Shown here: one piece after another, positions 1 to 10,582 of the stretch
How positions within the stretch are numbered: position 1 is the first letter of the stretch
How the letters are laid out: every line of letters begins with the position of its first letter
NCBI GenBank assembly: GCA_027943245.1
Contig: JANDJZ010000048.1
Location: forward strand, 62,001 to 126,000
DNA: 64,000 nucleotides
Direction: 5' to 3'
DNA from: Acanthamoeba sp. SK_2022b
Lineage: Eukaryota; Discosea; Longamoebia; Acanthamoebidae
Translations under genes and position numbers: made by a program
The notes under the pieces: generated by a model
Seen by the model: only the letters and a program-made list of their open reading frames with translations
Database searches by the model: none
Told to the model about the DNA's origin: nothing

Positions 1-142
1 CCTCTCGTCGTTCTTCGTTCTTTGTTGTTCTCCTTGGCCTTCCTTGCGAGTTGGCGGCTGTTGTGTAGTCTTCAAGCCTGAGCTGCTGCGAGGCTTTGGC
101 GAGGGTGGTCGGGCATAGGGTCTGACGGGTGGGCGGTGCGGA

Positions 143-709
143 GTGACAACAGATATCTGGGAGGACGCCTATCAGGATCAGCCCGTGGGGGAGTCGCGGG
201 TGCACCACGGCGAGTGGAAGATCGAGGACGACGGGACGATCTACCTGGAGGGCGAGCTCTACACCAAGAGCACCCACATGGGCGGCGCCCAAGAGGAGAA
301 GGTGGAGGACCACAAGCTGCTGGCCTTTGAGTCCTTGGCCAATGGCGACCTCAAGTTTGTTGCGGCCAAGTCCAACTTCACGCCCTTCGGCGACGGTGTG
401 GTCCTCAGCCAGAGCGAGGTGATCACCGCCAGTTCGCCGGCTGCGGGTACGATCCCTCTTGGCAGTCTCTCTCTTGCGCACATCAATGCGCGCTGCTGAA
501 TACTCACGAGTAAGGTTTGTACAGCCGACGAAGCGGCCAAGCAGAGACGAAGCGAGATCGCCGCCCTGGCGTCGCCAGAGGGGAAAAGGCTTGCGCAGGA
601 GAAGAAGAGCGTCGTGCGCACACTCAGCCTCGAGAAGGTCAAGAGGAAGCGCGCCGACAGCCTGGGAGGCGACAAGTCTCTCTCCCTCACCAACAGCCAG
701 ACCTCCTGA
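143..709 (+). CDS. Unknown protein, 5'-incomplete gene (3' exons)
   Basis: Two exons are visible. The first reads from about 143-150 to 447 and the second from about 524 to the TGA at 707-709, joined across a GT-AG intron (GTACGA donor, TTTGTACAG acceptor). The joined product is acidic and hydrophilic, and ends in a Lys/Arg-rich tail (KKSVVRTLSLEKVKRKRADS). No in-frame ATG lies between the upstream stop at 116-118 and the coding stretch. The sequence AACAG at 146-150 is a good acceptor, so the start probably lies in an exon nearer to or outside the window edge. I recognise no domain. The C-terminal basic run could be a nuclear signal. An AATAAA lies 73 bases after the stop. Confidence 0.55.
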
Positions 710-781
710 AGTTTCGCGTAGTGGGCATCGTGCTCCAATTTTGCGCCACATCAAGGAGCCTGCAGTGGTCATGGCTAGTTA

Positions 782-787
782 AATAAA
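782..787 (+). terminator. Candidate polyadenylation signal AATAAA
   Basis: AATAAA sits in an A-rich stretch after the stop codon at 707-709 and before the next start codon at 858. It is the only canonical signal in this short gap, which fits the 3' end of the first gene. Confidence 0.4.
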
Positions 788-857
788 AACAATAATAAAA
801 TAAAACAGGGCCCAGCAAAAATGGCGCCAAAGTGCAAACAGGAGAATTCAAACAAGG

Positions 858-1765
858 ATGGCATCAAAAAAGATGAAGGAGCGAGCAGTCGCGGGTTCGT
901 CCGACAGTGAGGAAGAGGAGGAAACCTCGAAGAAGCTCCAACTTCCTCTGGCCAGAGTTCGCAAGCTCATCAAAAGCGATCCAGGTTTGTTAAAATTTGT
1001 GTTTTTTACTACCGGCTTTAGACTTAGCCATATGTTCTTTCTTGTGGGTACTCCGTACGGCAGATGTGAAGAAGATTAGCAACGACGCCACCCTCCTCAT
1101 TGCTCATTCCACGGTAGGTTCACTTCATCTTGTTGATTTATTTAACAACTCAAGGATACCCTTGTAGGAGCTGTTTGTGGACTTCCTCGTCCGTGAAGCT
1201 TATCGCATCACCAAAGACGACACTAGAAAAACCCTGCAGTACAAGGATCTTGGTATGTCCTCGCCCGCTACTTGCTTATCACGCTTCGCTCATCCAACTC
1301 GTGCCCTCCTTCACGCCATGTGTGTGTGTATGACATACATCAGCTACGTCCGTTCAAGAGAACGAAGTGCTCGACTTCCTGCTGGTATGCAGCCAAGGAC
1401 TTGCTTGCCTTCGTGGCCTTTACCTCGCTGACAGCTGCCTTGTTGTTGCGCAGGACGTGGTCCCGCAGAGACAGACCAAGCACGAGATCGAGAAGAGACT
1501 GCAGAGCAAGCAGGAGAACAACAAGTTGCCCTCCCCGCCCGCCTCAGCACGCAGCGCCTCTCCACTGGCGTCCTCGTCCAGTTCGAAAGGCGAGAAGAAG
1601 GCAGCCCCGACAAACGGTGATGACGCGTCTGAAGAAAACGGGGAAGAGCAAACAGAGACGAGGGAGGCCGAGGACACCACCAGCACGAAGAGGACCGAGA
1701 GCGACAAAGGTCGGGAGAAGGCGAACAGTAAGGAAAACAAGGAGGTCGACGAGATGGACGAGTGA
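858..1765 (+). CDS. CHRAC1/DPB3-like histone-fold protein
   Basis: Five exons: 858-984, 1064-1113, 1168-1252, 1344-1384 and 1454-1765, all with GT-AG junctions that keep the frame. The joined protein begins with an acidic stretch, followed by a histone fold of the NF-YC/CBF type starting LPLARVRKLIKSDP and continuing VKKISNDATLLIAHSTELF and RKTLQYKDL. After the fold comes EVLDFLLDVVPQRQ, which resembles CHRAC1 (in which FLADILP follows the fold) more than POLE4 or NF-YC. The remaining roughly 130 residues are a charged, Ser/Glu/Lys-rich tail. Family members pair with an NF-YB-type partner in the ISWI CHRAC complex or in DNA polymerase epsilon (Dpb3). The choice between these roles is open. 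Confidence 0.85.
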
Positions 1766-1962
1766 CGTGGTAGTGGCGGTGGTGTGTCGGCCGTGCGCCT
1801 GGAGCGTTTACACGCGACGATCGCCACCTTACCACCATGCGCAATGCACATACACACATAGGGAGAATACGGCCTTGAACTCTTAGTGTATGTACAGTGC
1901 GCGAGTGAGAGAGTGAGGGTTTTTGCACACGCATGTGTGTGAGGTGCGTGATGCGGCTCACA

Positions 1963-3185
1963 TCAGTTGACTTCGACAACGAGGTCGTCGGCCTTCTCGA
2001 GCACTCGACGCGACAGGCGCTCCACCAGCTTGTAGATGGCGAACGTCGCCCTGGGCGCTCGTCGCGTCAACGAAGACGACGAGCAAGCACAGAAAGCAAA
2101 AGAGGGCGCGAGGCTCACCTGCATAGCCCGATGAAGACGACTACGCCAAAGATGATGGCCCCCACGCCGTCATTGCCTCCACCACCGCCGCCTCGTCCCA
2201 ACAGGGGCAACGGTCCTCGCACCATCAGCGTCTGTTCGCGCCAACCCAGAACGCCGTGTGTGAGTGCGTGAGTGTGAGAGACTGTCTCATCAGTCTGGAT
2301 GGCCAACGCCTCGCGCGATGCTGCTCCACCGCTGCGTACCATCATCTGCATGAAGCCGGCCAGGCCCACGAGGACGAGGCCCGACAGGATGTGATGGAGA
2401 TCGGGCACCCACCACGACTGCCACTCGCGCTCCTCGTCGGGCGTGATGCAATAGTCGATCACCTTCCATAGGTAGCCCGACTGTGTGCGAGGGCGTTGGT
2501 TGGCGAAAGGAGAGGAAGGGAGGGAGAGAGAAAGGTGGGAGTGCAGACGGAGGTGCGCGTACCAGCCACACAATGACGATGAGGCTGAGCAAGGTGAGCG
2601 AATGGAGCACCCAGCGTGATCGCAGATAAGATGACATCGTGGTCCGTCGAAAGTTGTACTTGTACTTACCTGATAAAGACCGGCCACGCACCATCCACAA
2701 GGCGCAACGTGTCACACAAGAGCTCATCGACCAAAGGGCAGGCTTGGGAAGAGGGTGTACAGTTGTCGCACTGGTAGTATGAGTGCGGGTTTTGGCTCGC
2801 CTGTGCGTAACAGATCTAGTAAGGCTTGGTGCGTGAGCAAACAGCCCCGTGGTTGTGAAGGTACCTTTCGCCACTGGTTGAGGCATTCGATGTGCACGTA
2901 CTTGATGGTACCCTTGCATTTGCAGGGCGAGATAAGGCGACCGAGCTCGGCTTCCTCCTCCTCGCCACCGAGGCAAATTTTGCACTGCTTCGTCTCTGCT
3001 GTGCTGCTGGGTGTCACTGGTGGCTCTTCCTTTTTTTCATCCACTAACTCATCTTCGGCAACCACTTGATCGGCAGACGATTCCTCCCGCACTTGACCTC
3101 CTCGCCTTCGTAGCGTGTCTTCGTCACGTTGGAGGATACCTCCATCAATGGCATCATTACTGTCAGATACTGCCCCTGTTTTCAT
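1963..3185 (-). CDS. RING-CH (MARCH-type) membrane E3 ubiquitin ligase
   Basis: The ATG is at 3183-3185 and the stop (TGA) at 1963-1965. The N-terminal ~60 residues are acidic. The RING-CH domain follows: CKICLGG, then CKCKGTIKYVHIECLNQW, and across two introns YYQCDNCKYKYNFRRT, giving the C4HC3 zinc ligands with the extra Trp typical of RING-CH. Hydrophobic segments follow: WVLHSLTLLSLIVIVWL, then HHILSGLVLVGLAGFMQMMV, then a Gly-rich loop and VGAIIFGVVVFIGL. The last exon reads AIYKLVERLSRRVLEKADDL to the stop. MARCH proteins pair with E2 enzymes at endomembranes to ubiquitinate membrane cargo. At least five exons. The Gly-run segment at about 2180-2210 is low complexity. Confidence 0.85.
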
Positions 3186-3562
3186 CTTGTGCTATACAAG
3201 TAATATACGTAATAAAATCGCGCAAAAGTGCTGGTGGCCCAGATTGCCCACTGAGGTGGCTTGTTGAGGTCTAGGGCAGTGAGCTGGTGTAGCTGATAGG
3301 CTTTGTGCATGTGCAGGAGCTCAGTTCACAAGCCATGGCACCAGTAACAAGGCAGGTGAGGAAAAGTGCAGTATCCATCTCAGGGAAGTCGTGATGAGCC
3401 ATGGACAGCAAGTTGTAGCCAGATGACATGTGGGGTAGTAACTTTAGTGCCAGCACCTCTGCAGCTTGAAATGGTGGTAGTGAACAAGAACAGGAGATTA
3501 TGGACAGACTTGTTTTACTCCTGCAAGTTACAGGCTTGTTTGCTGTATGGAAAATAAGCTGG
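3186..3562. other. Intergenic: RING-CH 5' flank and M13 3' flank
   Basis: Short minus-strand reading frames occur here but none shows family similarity or fits a splice join. This stretch holds the upstream region of the RING-CH gene and the 3' flank of the peptidase gene. I see no RNA gene. Confidence 0.5.
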
Positions 3563-6500
3563 TCACCAAACCGAACACTTGCGCTCCGGGTTCATGGGAG
3601 AGCCACGAGGGCACTGGAACGCGGCCGCAAACTCGGGGCTGTTTGCCGCTGGCCCTGTGTGCAGTAGATGCGAAAAGGTGAGGCAAGTCTATGGCCTTGC
3701 AACGGGATTGCTCCTCTCCACGTACCGTTGACGCGATACTCGTTCGGCGAGTGAGGGTCGCTTGTGATTGAGATACGCAGCTGCGCATCGGTCGTCTTGC
3801 CACACCTGCAGGACACACCACGAGCACGCCGACAGCGGGCAAGCGAATGGATCAGCAGCTGGCAATAAGAGTAAAGGACCACAGGTCATACCAGAGCTGA
3901 GCGAAGGAGACAAAGAAAAGCTGGTCGTTGGTGAGCCCGCCGAAGGTCTCGCGGATGAGATCGTCGGTGATGTGTCGATCACGCGCCTCCTTCCCCTTGG
4001 CCGCCTGGAACGCGTAGTAGGCGGCCTTCAAACCGCCTGATCGCCACAAAATGAGCACAGCTCCAGGTCCCAACACAGCTTATTCGATGAGAGCCGGTAC
4101 CCATGTCGGCTACGTTTTCTCCGTTGGTGAGGTTGCCGTTGACGTGAAGGCCCGGCAGGGGCTCGTAATTGGAATAGAACCGCGACACGCACTGTGCCCT
4201 CTCCTCGAACCGCTGTAACGTGGTGTCAGACCACCATTTGGACATGCGCCCTGAACGACCAGGTCCGGCCAGAAGGAGGAAGACGCGTCAGCGAGGGTAC
4301 AGCGTATGGCCATCGACAGGGAAATGGTGTACCGTTGCCGTCGTATTTGCTACCCTGATCGTCAAAGCCGTGAGTGATCTCGTGCCCAATCACCATGCCG
4401 ATCGCTCCGTAGTTCATCGCGTTGATGTTGGAGCGGCTAAACACGGGGTTCTGGATATGCATCGTGCGGCCGAAAGAAGAGGTATGGTGAGAACTACGCT
4501 CTCATGCGAAGCACATCCGTGCAGCGACAAGAGTTAGAGAGCTGGCGTGCCGTGAGGATGCCGGCTGGGAAGACGATCTCATTGGACTGGCTAGCGTAGT
4601 AGGCGTTGACCTCCTGCGGATACATGTACCACTCCGATTTGTCAACAGCGTTGCCGATTTCCAATAGCGCCTTACGCGACTCGGCCCGTCTGCCACATAA
4701 CGCCAGCGGCAACCGTGAGTGGGCAACTCGATCTGTCAGTTCATGGCGGCTGTTGGTCCATTACCGGAGTGAAATCACGCTGTCGAAAAACTTCTTGGGC
4801 TGGACGTGGGCGTTCTCATAGATCGGCCACTTGTCGGGGTAGCCTTCGGTAGGAGAAAACTGCTCAGTGAGCGGAGAAACATAAACGAAGGACTGTACGA
4901 GGAGAGCATGCTCACCGATCTTGTTGTTGATCTTCCTCAGCTTTTCGGTGGCGTTTCCTTTCGTATCATCGTCCATCCAATCGAGCTTTTCGATGCTCTT
5001 GCCGAACGTGGTCTGCAGATTCTTCACCAGATCCAGCGCAGCCTTCTTGCTGTCTGTGGCATAAACCGAAGCACGATCGTCAATGACAAGACGGGTCGAC
5101 CATAACAGCGACGACGCTCCACAAGAGTGACCTTCGGGGAACTGGCGCTGAACAAAGAAGTGACCGACGATGAAGCCCAGCATGCTTTGAGTCGCGCCTA
5201 CGCACTGCTTCCAGCGAGGAGGAGCTTCTGCACGCTCGGACAGAATGTTGGACCACCGCTCCGCTTCTGCCCTGATCGGACCCGACAGCAGCTGTACGCG
5301 CGGAAGCGGAGTGAGCAGGTACGGGCGTGCACGCGGGAGCGCGCGCAGAAACGGGAGAACGGACGTCCGAGTTTTGGTAGAGCAGGTGCCAAGTGAGGTA
5401 GTCCTTCAGGCCTTCGAGCGTGATGTTGTTGTCCTCAATCAGGGCGTTCAGCCGCTTGAAGTAATCGGGCGTCCTCACGTTGATCTTGCCTTGCGTCAGC
5501 TTCTCGCTACCGGAGAAGTCCTGGGCGGTGAGCATTGTGGTTTGGTGGAAGGTGGTCGTGGTCAGCAAATCAACATAGCGGGGTGTCCGTGGATACGGTA
5601 ATCAGGGCTGGTACTTTGAGGGCAGTGAAATAGCTGTCCCACTCCAGCGGCGCCAACTCTTTGACGCCGTCCAGGTCCATCGTCGCGTTGGTCTTGTAGG
5701 GATCCCTGCACCACCACCAAGTGGTTGTTGGCGATGGGCGACAAGCGTGCGAGACGGCCGTATGGTAATGATACCTGAGATCGGTGCGAGGAATGAAAAT
5801 GCTTGCGAGCTGCGTCTCCACATCCAATATAACCTGGGGATCTCGGTTCTTGAGACTACAACCACTTAGCGTCAGTGATCCTGTTTTGCATTTGTTGTTT
5901 TTATTTGTGTATTGTATTGATTGGCTAGAGGCATTCTCGCGTTGTAAGGTGTGGTACCCGATAAGGCTGAAGAGCTTTTCCATGTGTTCTTTGTATTGGT
6001 TGCGAATGGTCACGTACGCATCATCGGTGCTCAAGTAGTACTGCCTGTCCGGCAGCCCAAGCCCGGCCTGCGCAGGCGCACCGCCGTCAACAGGATGAAA
6101 CATACCACGAGCATTGAGGACACAGGTTCAAAACCGGAGGGCCAGGGAAGTGCGCACCTGGCCGAGTGCGGCGATCACGACGTCAGGTTTGTCGGGATCA
6201 ACGCGCGAGCCGAAGTAGAAGAGGACACTGCCAAGTTTCAGAAAGCAACAGTCAGACGCACTCGATGAAGAATAGGACACCGTTCGAACACACCTTACGT
6301 CCTCAACGTGGAGTCGAGCGAGTTCAGAGAACAGAGTCGATTGATCAGCGATGCTGGCAATACCGCGCAGACTGTCGGTAAGTGGATCTGCGCCCAACGT
6401 GTCGAGAGTATCGTTGTCCATGCACGCTCTACCCCAGCCAGCGTACGATGGTCAGAAACGCCTTGCAAAGCGATTTCAAATGACTTGGTGCGAGACTGAA

Positions 6501-7381
6501 AACGGAAAGCTCCTGTGCGGTACCGGTAGAAGGTAGAGACGACGGGCCATTCATCCTCCAGGATGGAGCGGATGATCAGCTGGTTGTCGTCGGCGATGCG
6601 TGATAGGGATTTGGTGTATCTAGACTTGTCTGCCGGCAGCTTCGTGGTGCTCAGCCACGTGCCTTATGGTGTTTGCATAGCAATGTGAGCTCCCCATGGT
6701 TAATGGCTGCGCATACGTGTCCACAAGTCGACACCAGGCGTCGATGGCCAAGTGGGGCAGGTACCGCAGGAGTATTGGTAAAAGTCGTGGCAGGGATCGA
6801 CACTCTTGTTCATAGCAGCCAGCACACTGCTGGCCATCTTCAGGAGCTCCGGCTTCACCGCCACATCTGCGGCGCACCATCGCAACGTAGTGGAGGGAGC
6901 CGGTTCTGGTGAGTGGGAAGCAACAGCAAAGGTAGTGTTAGAACAATGGGCTACCTGCATCGCCAGAGGACACCTCTGGAGCACCCATCCTGTATCCGAT
7001 CATCACGCTCACCAAGACCAGCAGGATCGTTCCGAGCCCTGCCAGGACCCCGATCACCACCTGGCGCGTGCCACAAAACAACGTGAGAGTAGCGGCCACA
7101 AAAAAAGGGGAGATTCAGTCAGGAACCTTGCGTTGGGTTTGGTAGTAGTAGGGCTCAGCCACGTTTCGCTTCCTTCTCTTGGAGTCGATGTCACGCAGCA
7201 AATCGTTGGCACTCTCATCTTCGTCGTCAAGCTCCCACTCCAAGCCCTGGTCGTCTTGTAGCTCCACACCAGCCCCGTTTCCTCCCTCCTCGTCATGCTC
7301 CTCTTCCTCGTCTAGCAGTCTCTCGTTGTCTGCCACATTCCCTCGTGCTGGTCGGACCCGCAGTTCGATCCCTTCGCTCAT
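3563..7381 (-). CDS. M13 (neprilysin/ECE-type) zinc metallopeptidase, type II membrane protein
   Basis: The start ATG is at 7379-7381 ([11 protein letters not shown]). The cytosolic head of about 90 residues is acidic, then a single membrane anchor reads [20 protein letters not shown] (about 6990-7060). The ectodomain is spread over many exons. Recognisable pieces in order are [41 protein letters not shown], the zinc site [12 protein letters not shown] (about 4360-4390; HExxH), [17 protein letters not shown] (about 4030-4130; ExxxD supplying the third ligand), SFAQLWY, and [12 protein letters not shown] followed by TGA at 3563-3565. The terminal Cys-x-x-Trp is the family's usual end. Such enzymes cleave small peptides outside the cell. 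All key catalytic residues I could check are present. Confidence 0.92.
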
Positions 7382-7685
7382 CCTTCGCCGTCGGTTCTGT
7401 GTTGTTGGCACACAAGAAGAGACACAAAAGAGTTTTGTTGGAATGCAAGATATGTTCTTAATATGTCGAGAAAATACGATAATTGGTTTCATTTCCGTGG
7501 CGGAAATGACCGGAGGGGGTGTCAAGTAACAGAGCTCGAACGCGCCAGCCCCAAGGTGGGAGATGCAGCCCCGGTAGATCGAATTCTTCATCCAATCGCA
7601 CTTCCAGCTCAGTTCAGTCTACATCGCCATATTTTACAGCGCTAATTATTATAATTAGAACTCAAATTTCAAGATCAAATCGACC
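7382..7685. promoter_or_regulatory. Bidirectional promoter region with a 17-base palindrome
   Basis: This 304-base gap separates the divergent starts of the M13 peptidase and the VTT-domain gene, so it must carry both upstream regions. At 7642-7658 lies CTAATTATTATAATTAG, two perfect 8-base arms around one T, 28 bases before the plus-strand ATG. It could bind a homeodomain-like or other dimeric factor, or simply be an AT-rich initiator region. Confidence 0.45.
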
Positions 7686-8936
7686 ATGAAGAAACGAAAA
7701 CTGTTCACGGGAATCGGCTTGGGCCTAGTGGGCCTGATCGGCGTGACGGGGCTCTACTTCCAACGTGACATGCTGGTCCAGTTCCTACAGTGGATTTCGT
7801 CCATCGGCCTGTGGGGCAATCTCATCTTCGTCCTCGTCTTCCTGGTGGTTGGCTTTCCCTTCGCTCTGGGATACGTCCCCATGGCCGTGGGCGCTGGCTA
7901 CCTCTACGGCATGGTTCAGGGCACCATCACAGTTTCCATTGGCGCCCTTAGCGGAGCCTCTCTTGCCTTTTGGCTTTGTCGGTATGCGCACACGCACACG
8001 CCACACAAGCGTTGCGTGCACTCACTGTTGCTGTGGCGCTGCAATAGAACCGTGACGCAGAGTTGGATGAAGCGGCAGCTCGTGGCCAACCCCAAGTGGC
8101 ACGTGTTCATGGCCGAGGTGGAGAAGAATGCCTGGAAGATTACCCTGCTCACCCGTCTCCTCCCTTTCCCCTTTGGTCTGGTCAACGGCCTCTTTGCTGT
8201 GCGCCCTCCCGCCCACTTGCTCGTTGGACCTCCCTCCGCTGCTCACTGCGCTGCGGATGTGGCCGCGGCCATCGGCGCTTACCTGGTGGCCTGTGTATGT
8301 GCGTGTGCAGCTCTCTTCCATATCTTTTCCCGTGTTTTTGGTTGGCTCCTTCGTGGGCCTTCTTCCCTTTCAGCTCATGTGGACCTACTTCGGCACCACC
8401 CTGTACGATACATACGCACACGCAGCCGTGTACAGAAATTCGTCTCACAAAGCTGTATTCGTTCAGGCGAAGCATCAAGGAAGCTGTGAACGGCGAGATA
8501 CCGTTCGGTCCATTGCAACAGGTTCGCTATCGCTCTACAATGGACCAACTTGGTTGTTGCCGACAACAGCAAGCGTGTTCTTGGAGATCAACTGATCGCC
8601 GTCCGGTCTGTCTGCCAACAGTTCATGCTGGCAGTGCAGCTGGCGCTAGGGGTGGGGCTATCACTGTACATGCTGCACCTGGGACGCACTTCGCTGGAGT
8701 CCTCTGCTGTGACGTCGGAGGAGGTAGAAGTGGTGGAGGTCGTGGAAGAAGAGATCGACGACGAGGACGACGTGGATGTCGATGAACAGGACGGACCGGT
8801 GGCTAACATGTCGAACGGCACGGTCAAGTCCGCTCTGACTGTCATCTCGGGCGCTTCGCCACCAGGTGCCCGCCCTCTCCGCGCTCCCTGTCTGTGTCAC
8901 CTTTGTGGCCGTGCGTTCTGGTGGGCCCAGCGCTGA
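7686..8936 (+). CDS. TMEM64/VTT (SNARE-associated, DedA-like) membrane protein
   Basis: Exons I can join: 7686-7981, 8048-8198, 8311-8402 and 8467 onward, then a frame change and a last exon running to the TGA at 8934-8936. The protein has a TM helix near residue 10-25, GLWGNLIFVLVFLVVGFPFA, then YVPMAVGAGYLYG and the family core RLLPFPFGLVNGLFA joined to FLVGSFVGLLPFQLMWTYFG (then TTL). This order matches animal TMEM64 and yeast Tvp38. A further TM segment, LAVQLALGVGLSLYMLHLG, precedes an acidic tail (8700-8800). VTT proteins act in Golgi/ER membranes, some as lipid scramblases. The intron between about 8485 and 8570 is unresolved: the frame must shift by one, but I see no strong donor there. 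The extreme C-terminus is also uncertain. Confidence 0.78.
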
Positions 8937-9298
8937 TCAAAGTGCTGTGCGCGCAGACGCTGTTGTGGTGGAGCTGTTTGATATGAGCCAGGTGAGGGAG
9001 GGCGGTGAGGTGGAGAGCAGCGCAGGTCTTCACTTTCGGGAGAAGTGGGTGTGAGGTGATGAGGACAGGGACGTGCCCCTCAGCCCGGCTCGTTGCCGCG
9101 CCGCACACACGACTTATTTATTGTTAATTTTGTGTATTTTATTACAAGCCCTTTTTCTCGTAACACGTGTGGCACATCTTTTCCTTTCCACACCGTTTCC
9201 TTTCCCGTTCGTTACTCTGAAACAATAACAATATCAACTATAATAACAACAATAATAATTAAACAAAGGGCGACGGTGGATCTTCGCCCCTCCTTCCG
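8937..9298. other. Intergenic, AT-rich upstream region of the kinase-WD40 gene
   Basis: No gene is visible. From about 9110 the DNA turns AT-rich (runs such as TTATTTATTGTTAATTTTG and AATAATAATTAAAC), typical of the 3' flank of the VTT gene and the promoter of the next gene. Confidence 0.5.
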
Positions 9299-10509
9299 TT
9301 GATGGAGATCAGAAGAGAGCGAGGGCGAAGTCGCTCCTACCCTCCCCTACTCTTAGAAGACGGCTATGGTGAAGATGCGGTGGACGAGGTGCCCGTTCCG
9401 GTGGGGCCGCCAATCGATCTCTACGTGCGGGCCAAGCTGGACTACATGCTTAAGAACGATGGCATGGAGGGGCGACCTATAGACAAGGAGGGCGTCAAGT
9501 GCATCGAAGAGTTTGTCTCGCAGGCCTCGCTGCGCCTTACTGTAGACGACTGGGAGATTGAGGCCGTACCTCAGGAGGCCGAGTGCAGCAACCTCTGCAA
9601 AGAGGGGGGGACAACTACGCACAGCACAGAAGACCCTCCACCATGGGACAGCCCCTGTGGCGTGGGGCATGTTGCAACAGTTGACGACTGGGCCCTTCAC
9701 GAAACGCCGAAGGCCAGGGAAGAAGAGAGGGAGGAGGTCTTCAATCCAAGGCCTAGACAAGGGTCGTCGCAGCTCCGAACACTCTCTGAGCCTCAGCTTC
9801 AGAGGGCCATCACCTGCCCGTCGTCTGACTCGAGCAGCGAGGACGATGACGACCCTCTGGACCCCCAGGTCCCGCTCCAGCCGCAGCCCGACCCGTACCA
9901 CCCACACCTAACGCGCGGAGTCTCCGTTTTCGACGATATGGCACCGCTACAGCCAGCTCACAACCCTCGCAGAAACATGGCCGTATCATCTTCGCCTCCC
10001 GCTGGGTCGTTCCACCGATCGAGGAAGAAGCTGGAGAACATCTTCGGCGAAGACGTGGCCGAACTGCTCCAGCCAACGAGATCGAAGCATAAGCTGGCCA
10101 GGGTGCTGGGCGAGTTGCCGGCTGGCTCGCACACGCAGGAGGCCCCATCCTGGGTATCGGCCGTGGCGAAGCTGCTCCATGGCGAACATGGCGTTCGGTC
10201 GTACCGCCTCTCTCGCCGCAAACCCATCACCATCACCGTTCCGCCGGCAGAGGCCGGCGACGAGAGCAGCTCCGAACACTCGCCTAGTAAGAAGCATAGG
10301 GACAGTGTGGCCACTATCGTCGTCTCAGCGTCTACCACTGAGCGACGAGCGGTTCATGTTGACTTTGAGTTTGCCTGGCACGGCGACGACCCCTTGGGCC
10401 AATTCGAGCTCTGTGCCAAGGTTGGCCAAGGGTGGGTGTCTCCCGCTTACACATACGCGCAGACGCAACATGATACTACATGCAAGCACTCGCACACGCA
10501 CACAGCGCG

Positions 10510-10582
<73 letters not shown>

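Noticed and set aside
259..738. 159-codon minus-strand frame at the left edge
   Set aside because: It lies opposite the better plus-strand exons, has no recognisable motif and spans the plus-strand intron.
6120..6150. tRNA T-loop-like sequence (GGTTCAAAACC)
   Set aside because: No matching acceptor, D or anticodon arms lie at the right distance, and it falls inside an intron/exon region of the M13 gene.
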